Shown here one piece after another: positions 46,088 to 57,765 of a DNA stretch of 64,000 bases. Where the stretch lies: the NCBI RefSeq assembly GCF_001598475.1, contig NZ_BCZA01000005.1, positions 186,001 through 250,000 of the forward strand, given 5' to 3'. Below the pieces are notes generated by a model. It made no database searches. It worked only from the letters and a program-made list of their open reading frames with translations, and was not told where the DNA came from. Each line of letters opens with the position of its first letter. Position 1 is the stretch's first letter. The DNA is from Pantoea agglomerans NBRC 102470. Lineage in GTDB: Bacteria; Pseudomonadota; Gammaproteobacteria; Enterobacterales; Enterobacteriaceae. Made by a program: the position numbers and the translations under genes.

Positions 46088-46441
46088 GTGAAAAAGGAAT
46101 GGCTTACCCCCGAAGAGCTGGCTGCAGAGACGGGTTACAGTCGGCAAACGGTGAATAAATGGATCAAGCGGGAAAACTGGACGACCACGCCGAAGCCCGG
46201 TGTGCAAGGCGGTAAAGCCCGATTGATTCACATTGATGAGCGCGTGAAAAGTTTTATTCAGTCGACCCGTAACCTTAACGAGCCGACGGCAACTTATGGC
46301 ACTCCGTCTAATTCATTACCTGCGTTATTAATAAGTTCCGTCCAGCAAATGACTCAGGACGAGCAGGATCAATTCACTGCACTAATCTTACGCGAAGGTA
46401 TCAAGGGCGTTTTGCAGCGACTGGGAATCAGCGAAGAGTAA
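46088..46441 (+). CDS. yfeC: YfeC-like DNA-binding protein
   Basis: 117 residues from a GTG. N-terminal winged-helix-like region LTPEELAAETGYSRQTVNKW then IKRENWTTTPKPGVQGGKAR, which is the YfeC/YfeD signature; the C-terminal half (MTQDEQDQFTALILREGIKG) is a helical oligomerisation module. Similar to E. coli YfeC, in the same place before gltX. Probable transcription regulator, target unknown. Tandem paralog of the next gene. Confidence 0.88.
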   Translation: MKKEWLTPEELAAETGYSRQTVNKWIKRENWTTTPKPGVQGGKARLIHIDERVKSFIQSTRNLNEPTATYGTPSNSLPALLISSVQQMTQDEQDQFTALILREGIKGVLQRLGISEE

Positions 46442-46462
46442 GGTGTATTTATCAGGGAAGGT

Positions 46463-46819
46463 ATGATGAAAAAGGAATGGTTAACACCCGAAGAACTCGC
46501 CTCAGAGACGGGCCTGAGCCGACAGACAGTGAACAAATGGATTAAGCGCGAAAACTGGACCACCCTGCCCAGACCCGGCATTCAGGGCGGCAAGGCGCGA
46601 TTGATTCATGTCGATGATCGCGTAGAAAAATTTATCCATTCGACGCGTAGCCTGCACGAACCCGCCGCAATGTATAGGGTTCCGGCAGATTCACTGACGG
46701 CACTGTTAGTAAATGCGGTTCCGCAAATGAGTCAGGCTGAACAGGAGCAGCTGTCAGCGCTGATATTACGGATAGGTATTAAAGGCATGTTGCAGCGTCT
46801 GGATATCACTGAAGAGTAA
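46463..46819 (+). CDS. yfeD: YfeD-like DNA-binding protein
   Basis: 118 residues, ATG at 46463 (a second ATG follows at once). About two thirds identical to the preceding yfeC product: LTPEELASETGLSRQTVNKW, TTLPRPGIQGGKARLIHVDD, and SQAEQEQLSALILRIGIKGM. The two start regions are near-duplicates at DNA level, so this is a local duplication that also exists in E. coli. 21 bases separate the genes, indicating one transcript. Confidence 0.88.
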   Translation: MMKKEWLTPEELASETGLSRQTVNKWIKRENWTTLPRPGIQGGKARLIHVDDRVEKFIHSTRSLHEPAAMYRVPADSLTALLVNAVPQMSQAEQEQLSALILRIGIKGMLQRLDITEE

Positions 46820-46820
46820 A

Positions 46821-46845
46821 AACCGGAAGCGCGTAGCTTCCGGTT
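46821..46845. terminator. Bidirectional terminator between yfeD and gltX
   Basis: Perfect AACCGGAAGC-GCGTA-GCTTCCGGTT between convergent genes. Confidence 0.85.
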
Positions 46846-46852
46846 CTGTTTA

Positions 46853-48268
46853 TTAAGCCTGCGCTTCCCGCTCACTGATAAAGGCCAGCGCCTGCTCAAT
46901 ACGTGCAACGCTGCGGCTGCGGCCTATTGCTTCCACGGTGACATCCAGTCCGGGTGACTGACCGGCACCGGTTACGGCCACGCGCAGCGGCATGCCCACT
47001 TTCCCCATCCCGACTTCCAGCTCATCTGCGGTGCTCTGAATAGCCTGATGTACGTTTTCAGCCGTCCACTCTTCGATCGCGGCCAGCTTATCGCGTACCA
47101 CTTCCAGCGGCTGACGCGCTACCGGACGAAGATGTTTCTTCGCGGCATCGGCATCAAATTCTGCAAAGTCTTCATAGAAGTAGCGGCAGGATGCAGCCAT
47201 CTCTTTCAATGTTTTGCAGCGCTCGCCTAACAGACCAACCAGCTTCGCCAGTTCCGGCCCCGTGCGGGTATCAATTTTCTGCTCTTCAATATGCCACTGC
47301 AGGTGTGTCGCCACATATTCTGGCGGCAGCGTATTGATGTAGTGATGGTTCAGCCACTGCAGTTTCTCAGTGTTGAACGCACTGGCAGACTTACTGACTG
47401 CATCCAGGGTAAAGAGCTCAGCCATTTCGGCCACGCTGAAGATTTCCTGATCGCCATGTGACCAGCCCAGACGAACCAGGTAGTTGAGCAGCGCTTCCGG
47501 CAGGTAGCCATCATCACGATACTGCATCACCCCTACCGCGCCATGACGCTTGGAGAGCTTTTTGCCGTCATCGCCAAGGATCATTGAGACATGGGCATAG
47601 ACCGGAACCTGCGCGCCAATTGCTTTGAGAATGTTGATCTGACGTGGCGTGTTGTTAATGTGGTCTTCACCGCGAATCACATGGGTGATGCCCATATCCC
47701 AGTCATCCACGACGACGCAGAAGTTGTAGGTTGGCGAACCATCGGTGCGGCGGATGATCAGATCATCCAGCTCCTGGTTGCTGAACTCAATCGGGCCACG
47801 GATCTGGTCGTCAAAGATGACCGAACCTTCCTGCGGATTGCGGAAACGCACAACGCACGGCTCATCATCTGCATGATGTTCATGGCTGTCACGGCAGCGG
47901 CCGTCGTAACGCGGCTTTTCGTTGTTGGCCATCTGCTCTTCACGCAGCGCTTCCAGACGTTCTTTAGAGCAGTAGCATTTATAGGCTGTGCCCGCTTCCA
48001 GCATTTCATCAATGACCGCGTTGTAACGATCAAAACGTTTTGTCTGGTAGTAAGGGCCTTCATTCCAGTCGAGGCTCAGCCAGTTCATGCCATCCATGAT
48101 GGCTTCGATAGCTTCCGGCGTGGAGCGCTCCAGATCGGTATCTTCAATGCGCAGCACGAACTCGCCCTGGTTGTGACGGGCAAAGAGCCAGGAGTAAAGT
48201 GCGGTACGGGCGCCACCTACATGCAGATAGCCAGTCGGGCTGGGCGCGAAGCGTGTTTTGATTTTCAT
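46853..48268 (-). CDS. gltX: GltX, glutamyl-tRNA synthetase
   Basis: 471 residues, as in E. coli. Class I synthetase: HIGH-type motif in [25 protein letters not shown]-type motif in [15 protein letters not shown], and a zinc-site region [14 protein letters not shown] with later Cys/His ([12 protein letters not shown]). Charges tRNA-Glu. Divergent from the val-lys tRNA operon, as in E. coli. Confidence 0.96.
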   Translation of the reverse strand: MKIKTRFAPSPTGYLHVGGARTALYSWLFARHNQGEFVLRIEDTDLERSTPEAIEAIMDGMNWLSLDWNEGPYYQTKRFDRYNAVIDEMLEAGTAYKCYCSKERLEALREEQMANNEKPRYDGRCRDSHEHHADDEPCVVRFRNPQEGSVIFDDQIRGPIEFSNQELDDLIIRRTDGSPTYNFCVVVDDWDMGITHVIRGEDHINNTPRQINILKAIGAQVPVYAHVSMILGDDGKKLSKRHGAVGVMQYRDDGYLPEALLNYLVRLGWSHGDQEIFSVAEMAELFTLDAVSKSASAFNTEKLQWLNHHYINTLPPEYVATHLQWHIEEQKIDTRTGPELAKLVGLLGERCKTLKEMAASCRYFYEDFAEFDADAAKKHLRPVARQPLEVVRDKLAAIEEWTAENVHQAIQSTADELEVGMGKVGMPLRVAVTGAGQSPGLDVTVEAIGRSRSVARIEQALAFISEREAQA

Positions 48269-48495
48269 TGAGTATAGCCTTAGATGCGCGGGTTCTCTGT
48301 CTGGATGACAAAAAACAGGTTAGACGCGAAAAAACAGTGGGCACATTCTAGCATCTGACGGTGAATCCTCAATGCATGCCCGCCGGTTGCCGCCCGGGAA
48401 AAGGGGCTTTTCTGCCAGTAAAACCAGCACATTGGCTAAAAGCGCGACAGGGTGTTTAAAAATAAACCGAACGCACATTTATGTTTTAAAAAGCG

Positions 48496-48523
48496 TTGAC
48501 TCAAAATCAACTATCCCTATAAT
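48496..48523 (+). promoter_or_regulatory. Promoter of the tRNA-Val/Lys operon
   Basis: TTGACT (48496-48501), 16-base spacer, perfect TATAAT (48518-48523), followed by a GC-rich discriminator (GCGACTCC) typical of stringently controlled stable-RNA promoters. Confidence 0.88.
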
Positions 48524-48540
48524 GCGACTCCACACAGCGG

Positions 48541-48616
48541 GGGTGATTAGCTCAGTTGGTAGAGCATCTCCCTTACAAGGAGGGGGTCGGCGGTTCGAAC
48601 CCGTCATCACCCACCA
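48541..48616 (+). tRNA. valU: tRNA-Val (anticodon TAC), copy 1
   Basis: 76 bases, GGGTGAT...ATCACCC acceptor, encoded CCA, anticodon TAC at 48574-48576. First gene of the operon. Confidence 0.97.
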
Positions 48617-48657
48617 CTCTTAACAGCGTGGCCCGCAGTGAACAGGTATGAAGATAT

Positions 48658-48733
48658 GGGTGATTAGCTCAGTTGGTAGAGCATCTCCCTTACAAGGAGG
48701 GGGTCGGCGGTTCGAACCCGTCATCACCCACCA
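48658..48733 (+). tRNA. valX: tRNA-Val (anticodon TAC), copy 2
   Basis: 76 bases, identical to copy 1 and separated from it by 41 bases. Confidence 0.97.
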
Positions 48734-48767
48734 TATCTTGCCTGTTAGTAGTACTGAAGTACGAAGT

Positions 48768-48843
48768 GGGTGATTAGCTCAGTTGGTAGAGCATCTCCCT
48801 TACAAGGAGGGGGTCGGCGGTTCGAACCCGTCATCACCCACCA
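48768..48843 (+). tRNA. valY: tRNA-Val (anticodon TAC), copy 3
   Basis: 76 bases, identical to copies 1 and 2. Four bases separate it from tRNA-Lys. Confidence 0.97.
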
Positions 48844-48847
48844 CTTC

Positions 48848-48923
48848 GGGTCGTTAGCTCAGTTGGTAGAGCAGTTGACTTTTAATCAATTGGTCGCAGG
48901 TTCGAATCCTGCACGACCCACCA
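48848..48923 (+). tRNA. lysV: tRNA-Lys (anticodon TTT)
   Basis: 76 bases, GGGTCGT...ACGACCC acceptor, anticodon loop CTTTTAA, encoded CCA. Last gene of the operon. Its last 14 bases plus the following terminator are duplicated 179 bases downstream. Confidence 0.97.
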
Positions 48924-48929
48924 ATTCAG

Positions 48930-48956
48930 AAAAAAGCGCCTTTATGGCGCTTTTTT
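48930..48956 (+). terminator. tRNA operon terminator
   Basis: AAAAAAGCGCC-TTTAT-GGCGCTTTTTT immediately after tRNA-Lys. Confidence 0.93.
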
Positions 48957-48980
48957 CGTTTCCGGGGCACGGACTTTACC

Positions 48981-49093
48981 GTGCAGGATGAGAACCTGCT
49001 GCAGGTTCGACTGAATCGCCGGGAGCGATTCAGGCTGATGCGACAGCATCACCCGCAGGGCGAGGCCCACGACGGGCCGAGGCTATCTTGCAC
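48981..49093. repeat. Nested-hairpin repeat element, copy C
   Basis: Serial hairpins: GAACCTG-CTG-CAGGTTC (48992-49008), CTGAATCGC-CGGGA-GCGATTCAG (49011-49033), TGATGC-GACA-GCATCA (49036-49051), GGCCC-ACGAC-GGGCC (49064-49078). An outer stem GTGCAGGAT/ATCTTGCAC is possible. The order and the CGGGA loop equal copy A, yet the stem sequences differ. Its right end runs into a duplicate of the tRNA-Lys 3' end. Confidence 0.65.
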
Positions 49094-49134
49094 GACCCAC
49101 CAATTCAGAATAAAGCGCCTTAAGGCGCTTTTTT
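49089..49134 (+). repeat. Duplicate of the tRNA-Lys 3' end and terminator
   Basis: TGCACGACCCACCAATTCAG (from 49089) repeats 48910-48929 exactly and continues into a second terminator, AAGCGCCTTAAGGCGCTT plus TTTT (49113-49134), similar to 48930-48956. Resembles an attachment-site or insertion duplication. Confidence 0.8.
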
Positions 49135-49218
49135 CGTTTCTGCTATTGAGAGATTTCCTGCGCTTCAGAGTGGAACTGCTTTTTCCAGCTATTTCAGACT
49201 TTAAACAAAGTGCTGGCT

Positions 49219-49401
49219 CAGGGAGCACAGGCCTTTCGCAAAGACGCAAAATCGCCATCCATGGCAGGCTCAGCGCGGGCGATTACGCACCTCATCCCTG
49301 AGGTGCGCCCGCAGACGGGCCAACGCTTTGCGTTGTTCAAAAACGCTCCCGGCGTTTTTGTCCCTGTCCCGCGATGCTTTGCTACAGGCCTGTGCTCCCC
49401 T
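49219..49401. repeat. Nested-hairpin repeat element, copy B
   Basis: Inverse orientation to copy A. Terminal inverted repeats GGGAGCACAGGCCT (49221-49234) and AGGCCTGTGCTCCC (49386-49399) are a perfect 14/14 pair but differ in sequence from the ends of copy A. The inner core (49279-49363) is about 82/85 identical to the reverse complement of copy A. Hairpins GCACCTCA/TGAGGTGC and CAAAAACGC/GCGTTTTTG are retained. No credible gene. Confidence 0.85.
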
Positions 49402-49519
49402 CGCTTTAAGCTTATCTGCTGTCTTTTAGCCCTTTTTGGTGCCTGTTTTTTTTCTGCTGCACTGACATTGGCTTAACAGATAAGCTCTCGCCTTTTCGCA
49501 ACCTTAACAATTTCAGCTC

Positions 49520-49546
49520 TCAAGTCGTTTCACAGCGTGCCGATAA
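49520..49546 (+). promoter_or_regulatory. Sigma-28 (FliA) promoter
   Basis: TCAAGTCG-N11-GCCGATAA; the -10 is a perfect match to the FliA consensus GCCGATAA with the exact 11-base spacer, 28 bases before the first ATG of the FlxA-like gene. E. coli flxA is also FliA-dependent. Confidence 0.85.
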
Positions 49547-49573
49547 CGTATCTGACAACTTACAGGGAGAAAA

Positions 49574-49918
49574 ATGATGTCTTCAATTTCCGGAATTCTA
49601 AGCAGTGCAGTCAGTGGCGGTGACAGCGGTGGCGGTAGTGTTGCCTCGCAGGTCGCGGCGCTGAATAAACAGATTCAGAACGTCTTAACGCAAGTCAAAG
49701 AGCTGGCCGACAACAAAGAACTGACTGACGAACAGAAGTCTGAAATGCAGCAGATGTATCAGTCACAAATCACCATGCTGCAGGCGCAGATTGCTCAGCT
49801 GGAACAGAAGCAGGCCGAGCAGGATCAGCCAAAGAGTGACAGCTCGTCCGTCAGTGAGAGCAAAGCAGACGGGATTAACCGCCCTACCGACACCAACAAA
49901 ATTGATGTCTACATCTAA
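49574..49918 (+). CDS. FlxA-like protein
   Basis: 114 residues, start at 49574 or the next ATG (49577); AGGGAG upstream. Ser/Gly-rich beginning ([17 protein letters not shown]), central coiled-coil ([40 protein letters not shown]) and the ending KIDVYI, matching the FlxA family (E. coli FlxA ends VDIYI-like). Expressed from a sigma-28 promoter, so it belongs to the late flagellar regulon; molecular role unknown. No flagellar gene is adjacent. Confidence 0.82.
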   Translation: MMSSISGILSSAVSGGDSGGGSVASQVAALNKQIQNVLTQVKELADNKELTDEQKSEMQQMYQSQITMLQAQIAQLEQKQAEQDQPKSDSSSVSESKADGINRPTDTNKIDVYI

Positions 49919-50835
49919 AATGCGGGCCTGGCCTCGCGTTGTTGCGCCAGCAGCGTCGCCTGCTGGCGCACCTCCTGCCAGATCGCTTCGGCAGCAGGCG
50001 TCAGCGAACGGTTTTTACGCTTGATCAGCGTAAGGCTACGATTGATTTCCGGATACAGACGCCGCACCGTTAATGCGCGATCAGCCGGCAACGGTAACGC
50101 CAGCGCGGGCAGAATACTGATGCCGATCCCCACCTGTACCATCGGAAACAGCGTAGCGGGATGACCAATCTCCTGAACGACTTCAGCCCTGATATTCTGC
50201 TGCTGCATCGCCGCATCAATGAGGACCCGACTGCCCGAAGCATAGTCCTGAAGCACCATGGTGCGGCCATCCAGCATTGACCATTCTGCCCTTTCCACCT
50301 GCGCCAGCGGATCATCATCACGGCATAGCAGCAGGAAAGGCTCATCCAGAATCGCGATGCTGTCAAAATCGCTGTCGCTGAGTGGCCCAATCACAATCCC
50401 GAAATCGACTTCGGCGTTACGCACACTTTGCAGCACCCACTGCTGGGCGCGATCGTGCAGTATCACTTTGATGTCAGGAAAGTGTTGCTGGCTGGCGGCC
50501 AGACATTGCGGCATCAGATGAGCGGAAATGGTCTGGCTGGCTGCCACCCTGACGGTACCACTGCGCTGTTCGCCAAAACTGCGGATATCCAGCAGCGTGG
50601 TATGAATCTCCTCCAGCAGGCGCTCCATGCGTGACGCCAGCTGTTTTCCCGCTTCAGTCAGCATCACTTCCCGGGTGGTTCGATCCAGCAATCGCACGCC
50701 GGTTTCCGCTTCCAGCTCTTTAATACTGTGGCTGACCGCCGACTGACTCAGACCTATCGCCTGCCCCGCCTGGCTGAATCCGCCATAGTGTGCCACCGCA
50801 ATAAAGGTTCGTAGCTGACGCAGGGTGTAATTCAT
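49915..50835 (-). CDS. yfeR: YfeR, LysR-type regulator
   Basis: 306 residues. Winged HTH at 1-60 ([38 protein letters not shown]) and a LysR effector-binding domain ([49 protein letters not shown]). Divergent from yfeH with 95 bases between, as in E. coli, where YfeR responds to osmolarity. It converges on the FlxA-like gene with a 4-base overlap of the coding ends. Confidence 0.88.
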   Translation of the reverse strand: MNYTLRQLRTFIAVAHYGGFSQAGQAIGLSQSAVSHSIKELEAETGVRLLDRTTREVMLTEAGKQLASRMERLLEEIHTTLLDIRSFGEQRSGTVRVAASQTISAHLMPQCLAASQQHFPDIKVILHDRAQQWVLQSVRNAEVDFGIVIGPLSDSDFDSIAILDEPFLLLCRDDDPLAQVERAEWSMLDGRTMVLQDYASGSRVLIDAAMQQQNIRAEVVQEIGHPATLFPMVQVGIGISILPALALPLPADRALTVRRLYPEINRSLTLIKRKNRSLTPAAEAIWQEVRQQATLLAQQREARPAF

Positions 50836-50930
50836 CGATTCCGCTCATAGATTAATTCAATAAATCAATTTTATTTCTAAACAGGTTTCACGCACAATCG
50901 CGCTATTGAAAAATTTACCGGAATTTAACA

Positions 50931-51941
50931 ATGGGATTTTTAAAACTCGATCCGATGATGGTTAAACTCATCATCACTGTGCTACTGGCCTCTTTCCTGC
51001 CAGCCAGAGGGATCTACGTTGATATATTCAGCTATCTCGCGACGGCAGCGATAGCACTGCTGTTCTTTATGCATGGTGCCAAGCTGTCGCGTGAAAAGAT
51101 CATCTCAGGCAGCAGTCACTGGCGGTTGCATCTGTGGATTATGTTCAGCACCTTTGTGCTGTTTCCGGTGCTGGGTCTGTTGCTGGTCTGGTGGCATCCG
51201 GTTAATGTCGGCCCGGAAATTTATACCGGCTTTATCTACCTCTGTATCCTGCCTGCGACCGTGCAGTCCGCTATCGCGTTTACCTCCATGGCGGGCGGTA
51301 ATGTTGCGGCAGCGGTATGCAGCGCCTCTGCATCAAGCCTGCTGGGTGTGTTTATTTCGCCGTTGCTGGTGAACCTGGTGATGGATATTCACAGCAGCGC
51401 GCCCAGCGATGGACTGGAGCAGATCGGGAAGATTATGCTGCAACTGATGGTGCCTTTCGTGCTGGGACACCTCTCACGGCGCTGGATCGGGGGCTGGGTT
51501 GAAAAGCACCGCAGCCTGATTGGCAAAACCGACCAGACCTCGATTCTGCTGGTGGTCTACTCCGCCTTCAGTGAAGCGGTGGTTAACGGCATCTGGCATC
51601 GCGTTGGGTTGATTACGCTGCTGTGGATTGTGGCAGGCTCAATCCTTCTGCTGACCGCCGTGCTGATTATCAACCTGCTGGCCTCGCGTCTGTTCCGCTT
51701 TAAACGCGCCGATGAGATTGTGGTGCTGTTTTGTGGTTCGAAGAAGAGTCTGGCGAATGGCGTGCCGATGGCGAATATCCTGTTCCCGGCCAGTACCGTG
51801 GGGATTATTGTGCTGCCGCTGATGATTTTCCATCAGGTACAGCTGATGGTCTGCTCATTTATTGCCGGACGTTATAAGAAGACCAATGAGAAGCAGCAGG
51901 CTGTGCAGGTCAAAGATTCGGTGATGGAGTCTCAGAAATAG
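50931..51941 (+). CDS. yfeH: YfeH, bile-acid:sodium symporter-family protein
   Basis: 336 residues, ten helices (E. coli YfeH 332). Matching blocks: TAAIALLFFMHGAKLSRE, LYLCILPATVQSAIAFTSMA GGN (BASS signature), CSASASSLLGVFISPLLVN, TDQTSILLVVYSAFSEAVVNG and FCGSKKSLANGVPMANIL. Substrate unknown. Probably controlled by YfeR. Confidence 0.92.
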   Translation: MGFLKLDPMMVKLIITVLLASFLPARGIYVDIFSYLATAAIALLFFMHGAKLSREKIISGSSHWRLHLWIMFSTFVLFPVLGLLLVWWHPVNVGPEIYTGFIYLCILPATVQSAIAFTSMAGGNVAAAVCSASASSLLGVFISPLLVNLVMDIHSSAPSDGLEQIGKIMLQLMVPFVLGHLSRRWIGGWVEKHRSLIGKTDQTSILLVVYSAFSEAVVNGIWHRVGLITLLWIVAGSILLLTAVLIINLLASRLFRFKRADEIVVLFCGSKKSLANGVPMANILFPASTVGIIVLPLMIFHQVQLMVCSFIAGRYKKTNEKQQAVQVKDSVMESQK

Positions 51942-51945
51942 ATCG

Positions 51946-51967
51946 GCTGCCCGCCAGTGCGGGCAGC
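51946..51967. terminator. Hairpin between yfeH and ypeB
   Basis: Perfect GCTGCCCGC-CAGT-GCGGGCAGC between convergent genes. Confidence 0.7.
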
Positions 51968-51968
51968 G

Positions 51969-54216
<2,248 letters not shown>

Positions 54217-54222
54217 TCAGAT

Positions 54223-54255
54223 AAAAAACCCCCGACAGGCGGGGGTTTGTTTTTA
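54223..54255 (-). terminator. zipA terminator
   Basis: CCCCC-GACAGGC-GGGGG flanked by A/T runs; on the minus strand it ends in six T. Lies between zipA and ligA, so ligA probably has its own promoter. Confidence 0.85.
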
Positions 54256-54283
54256 ACAATTCAGATAGCGTTTAGCGCAGGTC

Positions 54284-55282
54284 TCAGACGCCAACCACAT
54301 CGCGGATACGCGCTTTGTAAGTTTCCAGCTTCTGTGGCGTCATCATGCGACGCTCATCATCCAGCACCACGCCACCTACATCATCAGCGATACGCTGAGC
54401 CGACTGCAGCATCAGCTTGAAGTTCTGATTCGCATCGCCATAAGAAGGCACCATCATAAAGATAGAGATGCCAGGCGTGCTGAAATCGGTCATCAGGTCA
54501 GGATTGAATGAGCCCGGCTTAACCATATTGGCCAGACTGAACAATACAGGGCCGCTGCCAGCCGGACTGAGATGACGATGGAAAATGTTCATTTCACCAA
54601 ACTGGAAGCCCGCCTGGAGAATACCCTGCAGTAGGGCCTCACCGTTCAGTTCACCGCCCGAGTGTGCGGCAACATGCAGCACCAGTACCGCTTCTTTCGG
54701 TTTTTCCGCTGGCGCTTTAGCAGCAGGCTGTGCTGGCGCGGGCGCCGATGTCACTTCAGGCTGCGGCTCAGGTTCTGCCTGGTACTGCGGTGCTGGCTGT
54801 ACAGATTCCAGCGGGTCGAGATCCAGCAGTGGGTCGGCCTGAACGGGCGGCGCGACAAAAGTGGGTGCGGGCTGCTGACGAACCGGTTCAGGGCGCGACT
54901 GCGGAGCAGGCTGCGGTGCCGTGTTAAAAAGCGGGTCGCTTTCAGGTTCGGGTTGCGGTGCGGGTCGTGGCGCAGGCTGACGCACAGGCTCAGCGGGCGC
55001 AGGCTTACGCGGCGCTTCTGGCTGTGGCTCGCGAATCTCATCGAAACGCGGTTCCTGATGTACGTTGCGATCAGAACGAACGCGAACCTCGCCGACGCCA
55101 TCATCCTCGTCGTCAATCAGGTCCTGCTCATCATTTTCATCACGTTGTTTTAGACGTTTGTGCGGGCGATCGCGGAACACTGACGAACGCTCTTTACGGC
55201 TGGTCCACAGCCCGTGAAGAAGGAGCGCTATAATGGCGATCGCGCCAACAACGATTAATATCAGACGCAAATCCTGCATCAT
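54284..55282 (-). CDS. zipA: ZipA, FtsZ-anchoring division protein
   Basis: 332 residues from 55282 ([20 protein letters not shown]), the E. coli-type start; the upstream codon at 55321 is rejected. N-terminal membrane helix, basic/acidic charged region ([19 protein letters not shown]), a Pro/Gln/Ala-rich linker about 130 residues long, and a C-terminal FtsZ-binding domain ([44 protein letters not shown]). Tethers FtsZ to the membrane. The linker differs freely from E. coli, as expected. Confidence 0.95.
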   Translation of the reverse strand: MMQDLRLILIVVGAIAIIALLLHGLWTSRKERSSVFRDRPHKRLKQRDENDEQDLIDDEDDGVGEVRVRSDRNVHQEPRFDEIREPQPEAPRKPAPAEPVRQPAPRPAPQPEPESDPLFNTAPQPAPQSRPEPVRQQPAPTFVAPPVQADPLLDLDPLESVQPAPQYQAEPEPQPEVTSAPAPAQPAAKAPAEKPKEAVLVLHVAAHSGGELNGEALLQGILQAGFQFGEMNIFHRHLSPAGSGPVLFSLANMVKPGSFNPDLMTDFSTPGISIFMMVPSYGDANQNFKLMLQSAQRIADDVGGVVLDDERRMMTPQKLETYKARIRDVVGV

Positions 55283-55500
55283 TGTATTCTCTGTTGTTCC
55301 AATACCTTGCCACCGCGGCAAACTTTATCCTCTAACTGTATTTGCCCTGCTACACAAGTGCAAGTCTGTGCACTATTTTCTGACAAATAAGATAGGCAAC
55401 CCACGCTTTTTCGCTGTTTTTTTACCCAAACGGCACCTGGCCTGGAGAAAAAGCCAGGTTATAGTGGGCGCGCCTTAACATCTTCAGGAGAACTGGCTTT

Positions 55501-56268
55501 ATGGCCATTGAGAATTCCGTCTCAAATTTTAACGGCATGCACTACTTTAGCCAGGGCTGGAAACTGGTACGTCTGCCTGGCATTCGCCGCTTTGTGGTGA
55601 TGCCGTTGCTGATCAATATCGTGATGCTGGGTGGCGCTTTCATCTGGCTGTTCTATCGTCTCGGTGACTGGATCCCGCGGCTGATGGCCCATATTCCGGA
55701 CTGGCTGCAGTGGCTGAGCTATCTGTTATGGCCGCTGTCAGTGATTGCGATTGTGCTGGTGTTTAGCTACTTCTTTTCGACCCTGGCAAACTTAATTGCC
55801 GCTCCGTTTTGCGGCCTGCTGGCCGAGCAGCTGGAAGGCCGCCTGACGGGCAAGCCCCTGCCGGACAGCGGCTGGGCTGGAATGATCAAGGATGTGCCGC
55901 GCATTATGAAGCGCGAGATGCAAAAACTGGGTTATTACCTGCCCCGCGCGCTGGGACTGCTGCTGCTCTACTTTATTCCTGGCTTTGGCCAGACCGTTGC
56001 GCCGGTGCTGTGGTTCCTGTTCAGCGCCTGGATGTTGTCCATCCAGTATTGCGACTACCCGTTTGATAACCATAAAGTGCCGTTTCAGCAGATGCGCAAC
56101 GCCCTGCGTCAGCACAAAACGGCCAATATGCAGTTTGGCGCGCTAATCAGTCTGTTCACCATGATCCCGGTTCTGAACCTGGTGATCATGCCGGTTGCCG
56201 TCTGCGGTGCCACCGCCATGTGGGTCGATCGCTACCGGTCAACGCTGGCACGTCATGAGTTGCGTTAA
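55501..56268 (+). CDS. cysZ: CysZ, sulfate transporter
   Basis: 255 residues with four membrane segments and family blocks [57 protein letters not shown] and [20 protein letters not shown]. It imports sulfate for cysteine synthesis. Divergent from zipA and upstream of cysK in the same orientation, as in E. coli. AGGAG precedes the ATG. Confidence 0.94.
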   Translation: MAIENSVSNFNGMHYFSQGWKLVRLPGIRRFVVMPLLINIVMLGGAFIWLFYRLGDWIPRLMAHIPDWLQWLSYLLWPLSVIAIVLVFSYFFSTLANLIAAPFCGLLAEQLEGRLTGKPLPDSGWAGMIKDVPRIMKREMQKLGYYLPRALGLLLLYFIPGFGQTVAPVLWFLFSAWMLSIQYCDYPFDNHKVPFQQMRNALRQHKTANMQFGALISLFTMIPVLNLVIMPVAVCGATAMWVDRYRSTLARHELR

Positions 56269-56321
56269 ATTCATCAGCGCGCCTTATGCTCTTTTTAGCA
56301 GGGCTTATTGCCGGGCGACAT

Positions 56322-56370
56322 ATAGATATACGATTTCTTTCCTTCCGCCACCAGGCAGAAAAGGTATGCT
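56322..56370 (+). promoter_or_regulatory. cysK promoter region
   Basis: A -10 TATGCT (56365-56370) and an upstream AT-rich stretch (TATAGATATACGATTTCTTT from 56320) parallel the E. coli cysK promoter with its CysB activation site. CysB binding is inferred from that likeness. Confidence 0.5.
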
Positions 56371-56409
56371 CATAGGGTTCCCAATAATTCATACAGTTAA
56401 GGACAGGCT

Positions 56410-57378
56410 ATGAGTAAGATCTATGAAGACAACTCTTTGACAATTGGTCATACGCCATTGGTTCGACTGAACCGCATCGGTAACGGCCGCATCCTTGCGA
56501 AAGTTGAATCCCGTAACCCGAGCTTCAGCGTAAAATGCCGTATCGGTGCCAATATGATTTGGGACGCAGAAAAACGCGGTATTCTGAAACCGGGTGTTGA
56601 ACTGGTTGAACCGACCAGCGGCAATACCGGTATTGCTCTGGCCTATGTCGCCGCAGCGCGCGGTTATAAATTAACGCTGACGATGCCAGAAACCATGTCA
56701 GTTGAGCGCCGTAAATTGCTGAAGGCGCTGGGCGCGACGCTGATATTGACCGAAGGCGCCAAAGGCATGAAAGGTGCCATCAGCAAAGCTGAAGAGGTTG
56801 TTGCCAGCAATCCGGATAAATATGTGCTGCTGCAGCAGTTCAGCAACCCAGCCAACCCGGAAATCCATGAAAAGACCACCGGCCCGGAAATCTGGGAAGA
56901 CACGGACGGCGAAGTGGATGTCTTTATTGCCGGTGTCGGCACCGGCGGTACGCTGACCGGCGTGAGCCGCTACATCAAAAACACCAAAGGCAAAAAAGAT
57001 CTGATTACCGTCGCGGTTGAGCCGACCGATTCCCCGGTGATTGCTCAGGCGCTGGCGGGCGATGAGATCAAGCCCGGCCCACACAAAATTCAGGGTATCG
57101 GCGCAGGCTTTATCCCGGGCAACCTTGAGCTGAATCTGGTGGACCGCGTTGTGGCCATCACCAATGAAGAAGCGATCAGTACGGCGCGTCGGCTGATGGA
57201 AGAGGAAGGTATTCTGGCCGGTATCTCATCCGGTGCTGCCGTTGCCGCGGCGCTGAAGCTGCAGGAAGATGAAGCCTTCGCCAACAAAAATATTGTGGTG
57301 ATCCTCCCCTCCTCCGGTGAACGCTATCTGAGTACCGCCCTGTTTGCCGATCTCTTCACTGAAAAAGAGCTTCAGTAG
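56410..57378 (+). CDS. cysK: CysK, O-acetylserine sulfhydrylase A
   Basis: 322 residues. PLP Lys in [20 protein letters not shown] (about residue 42), substrate loop [16 protein letters not shown], phosphate-binding [15 protein letters not shown] and [14 protein letters not shown]. Makes cysteine from O-acetylserine and sulfide. Its start region ([20 protein letters not shown]) equals E. coli CysK. Monocistronic: own promoter and a strong terminator. Confidence 0.97.
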   Translation: MSKIYEDNSLTIGHTPLVRLNRIGNGRILAKVESRNPSFSVKCRIGANMIWDAEKRGILKPGVELVEPTSGNTGIALAYVAAARGYKLTLTMPETMSVERRKLLKALGATLILTEGAKGMKGAISKAEEVVASNPDKYVLLQQFSNPANPEIHEKTTGPEIWEDTDGEVDVFIAGVGTGGTLTGVSRYIKNTKGKKDLITVAVEPTDSPVIAQALAGDEIKPGPHKIQGIGAGFIPGNLELNLVDRVVAITNEEAISTARRLMEEEGILAGISSGAAVAAALKLQEDEAFANKNIVVILPSSGERYLSTALFADLFTEKELQ

Positions 57379-57404
57379 CAGAGGCCGATAGTCCGAAAAT
57401 GGAG

Positions 57405-57432
57405 AAAAAAGCACCCAATCGGGTGCTTTTTT
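57405..57432 (+). terminator. cysK terminator
   Basis: A6-GCACCC-AATC-GGGTGC-T6; perfect symmetrical intrinsic terminator. The following 330 bases hold only the pts promoter region. Confidence 0.93.
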
Positions 57433-57717
57433 GTGGTGCAGATCTCACTTTCATCACCCGGCAGATTGATTTCAGTGACGCCGCTCTGGTATTTAGACTG
57501 CCAATTATTTCGATGCCTGAAATTAATCCGCGTTTGAAGTGGATCAAGCTGAATCGATTTACGGATTCAGTGAAACGGCGAATCACGGCATAATTAACCG
57601 GTGACGTGTAGAATCGGTTTTGAGACGCAACGGACTGTAGATTTGACGCATGCGCGTCTTTGGTCAGCATGAAGCTATACCCGCGCACCTACACAGGCTA
57701 AAGTAAAGGCTCCAGGC

Positions 57718-57723
57718 TAGACT
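57718..57723 (+). promoter_or_regulatory. ptsH promoter -10
   Basis: TAGACT followed by TTAGATCCATAACACT closely parallels the E. coli ptsH P1 -10 and start (TAGACTTTAGTTCCACAACACT-like). No convincing CRP or Mlc box was identified by eye in 57433-57717. Confidence 0.5.
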
Positions 57724-57765
57724 TTAGATCCATAACACTCATCCTGATAACGTTGGGGAAATAGA

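Noticed and set aside
48541-48843. Three regularly spaced identical 76-base units resembling a repeat array
   Set aside because: They are tandem tRNA-Val genes. No CRISPR array or cas gene was seen anywhere in the window.
48372-48991. Plus-strand ORFs with a repeated ISSVGRASPLQGGGRRFEP
   Set aside because: They translate the identical tRNA-Val copies.
57540-57600. Possible CRP box upstream of ptsH (GTGA...TCAC)
   Set aside because: The arms are separated by nine bases rather than the required six.
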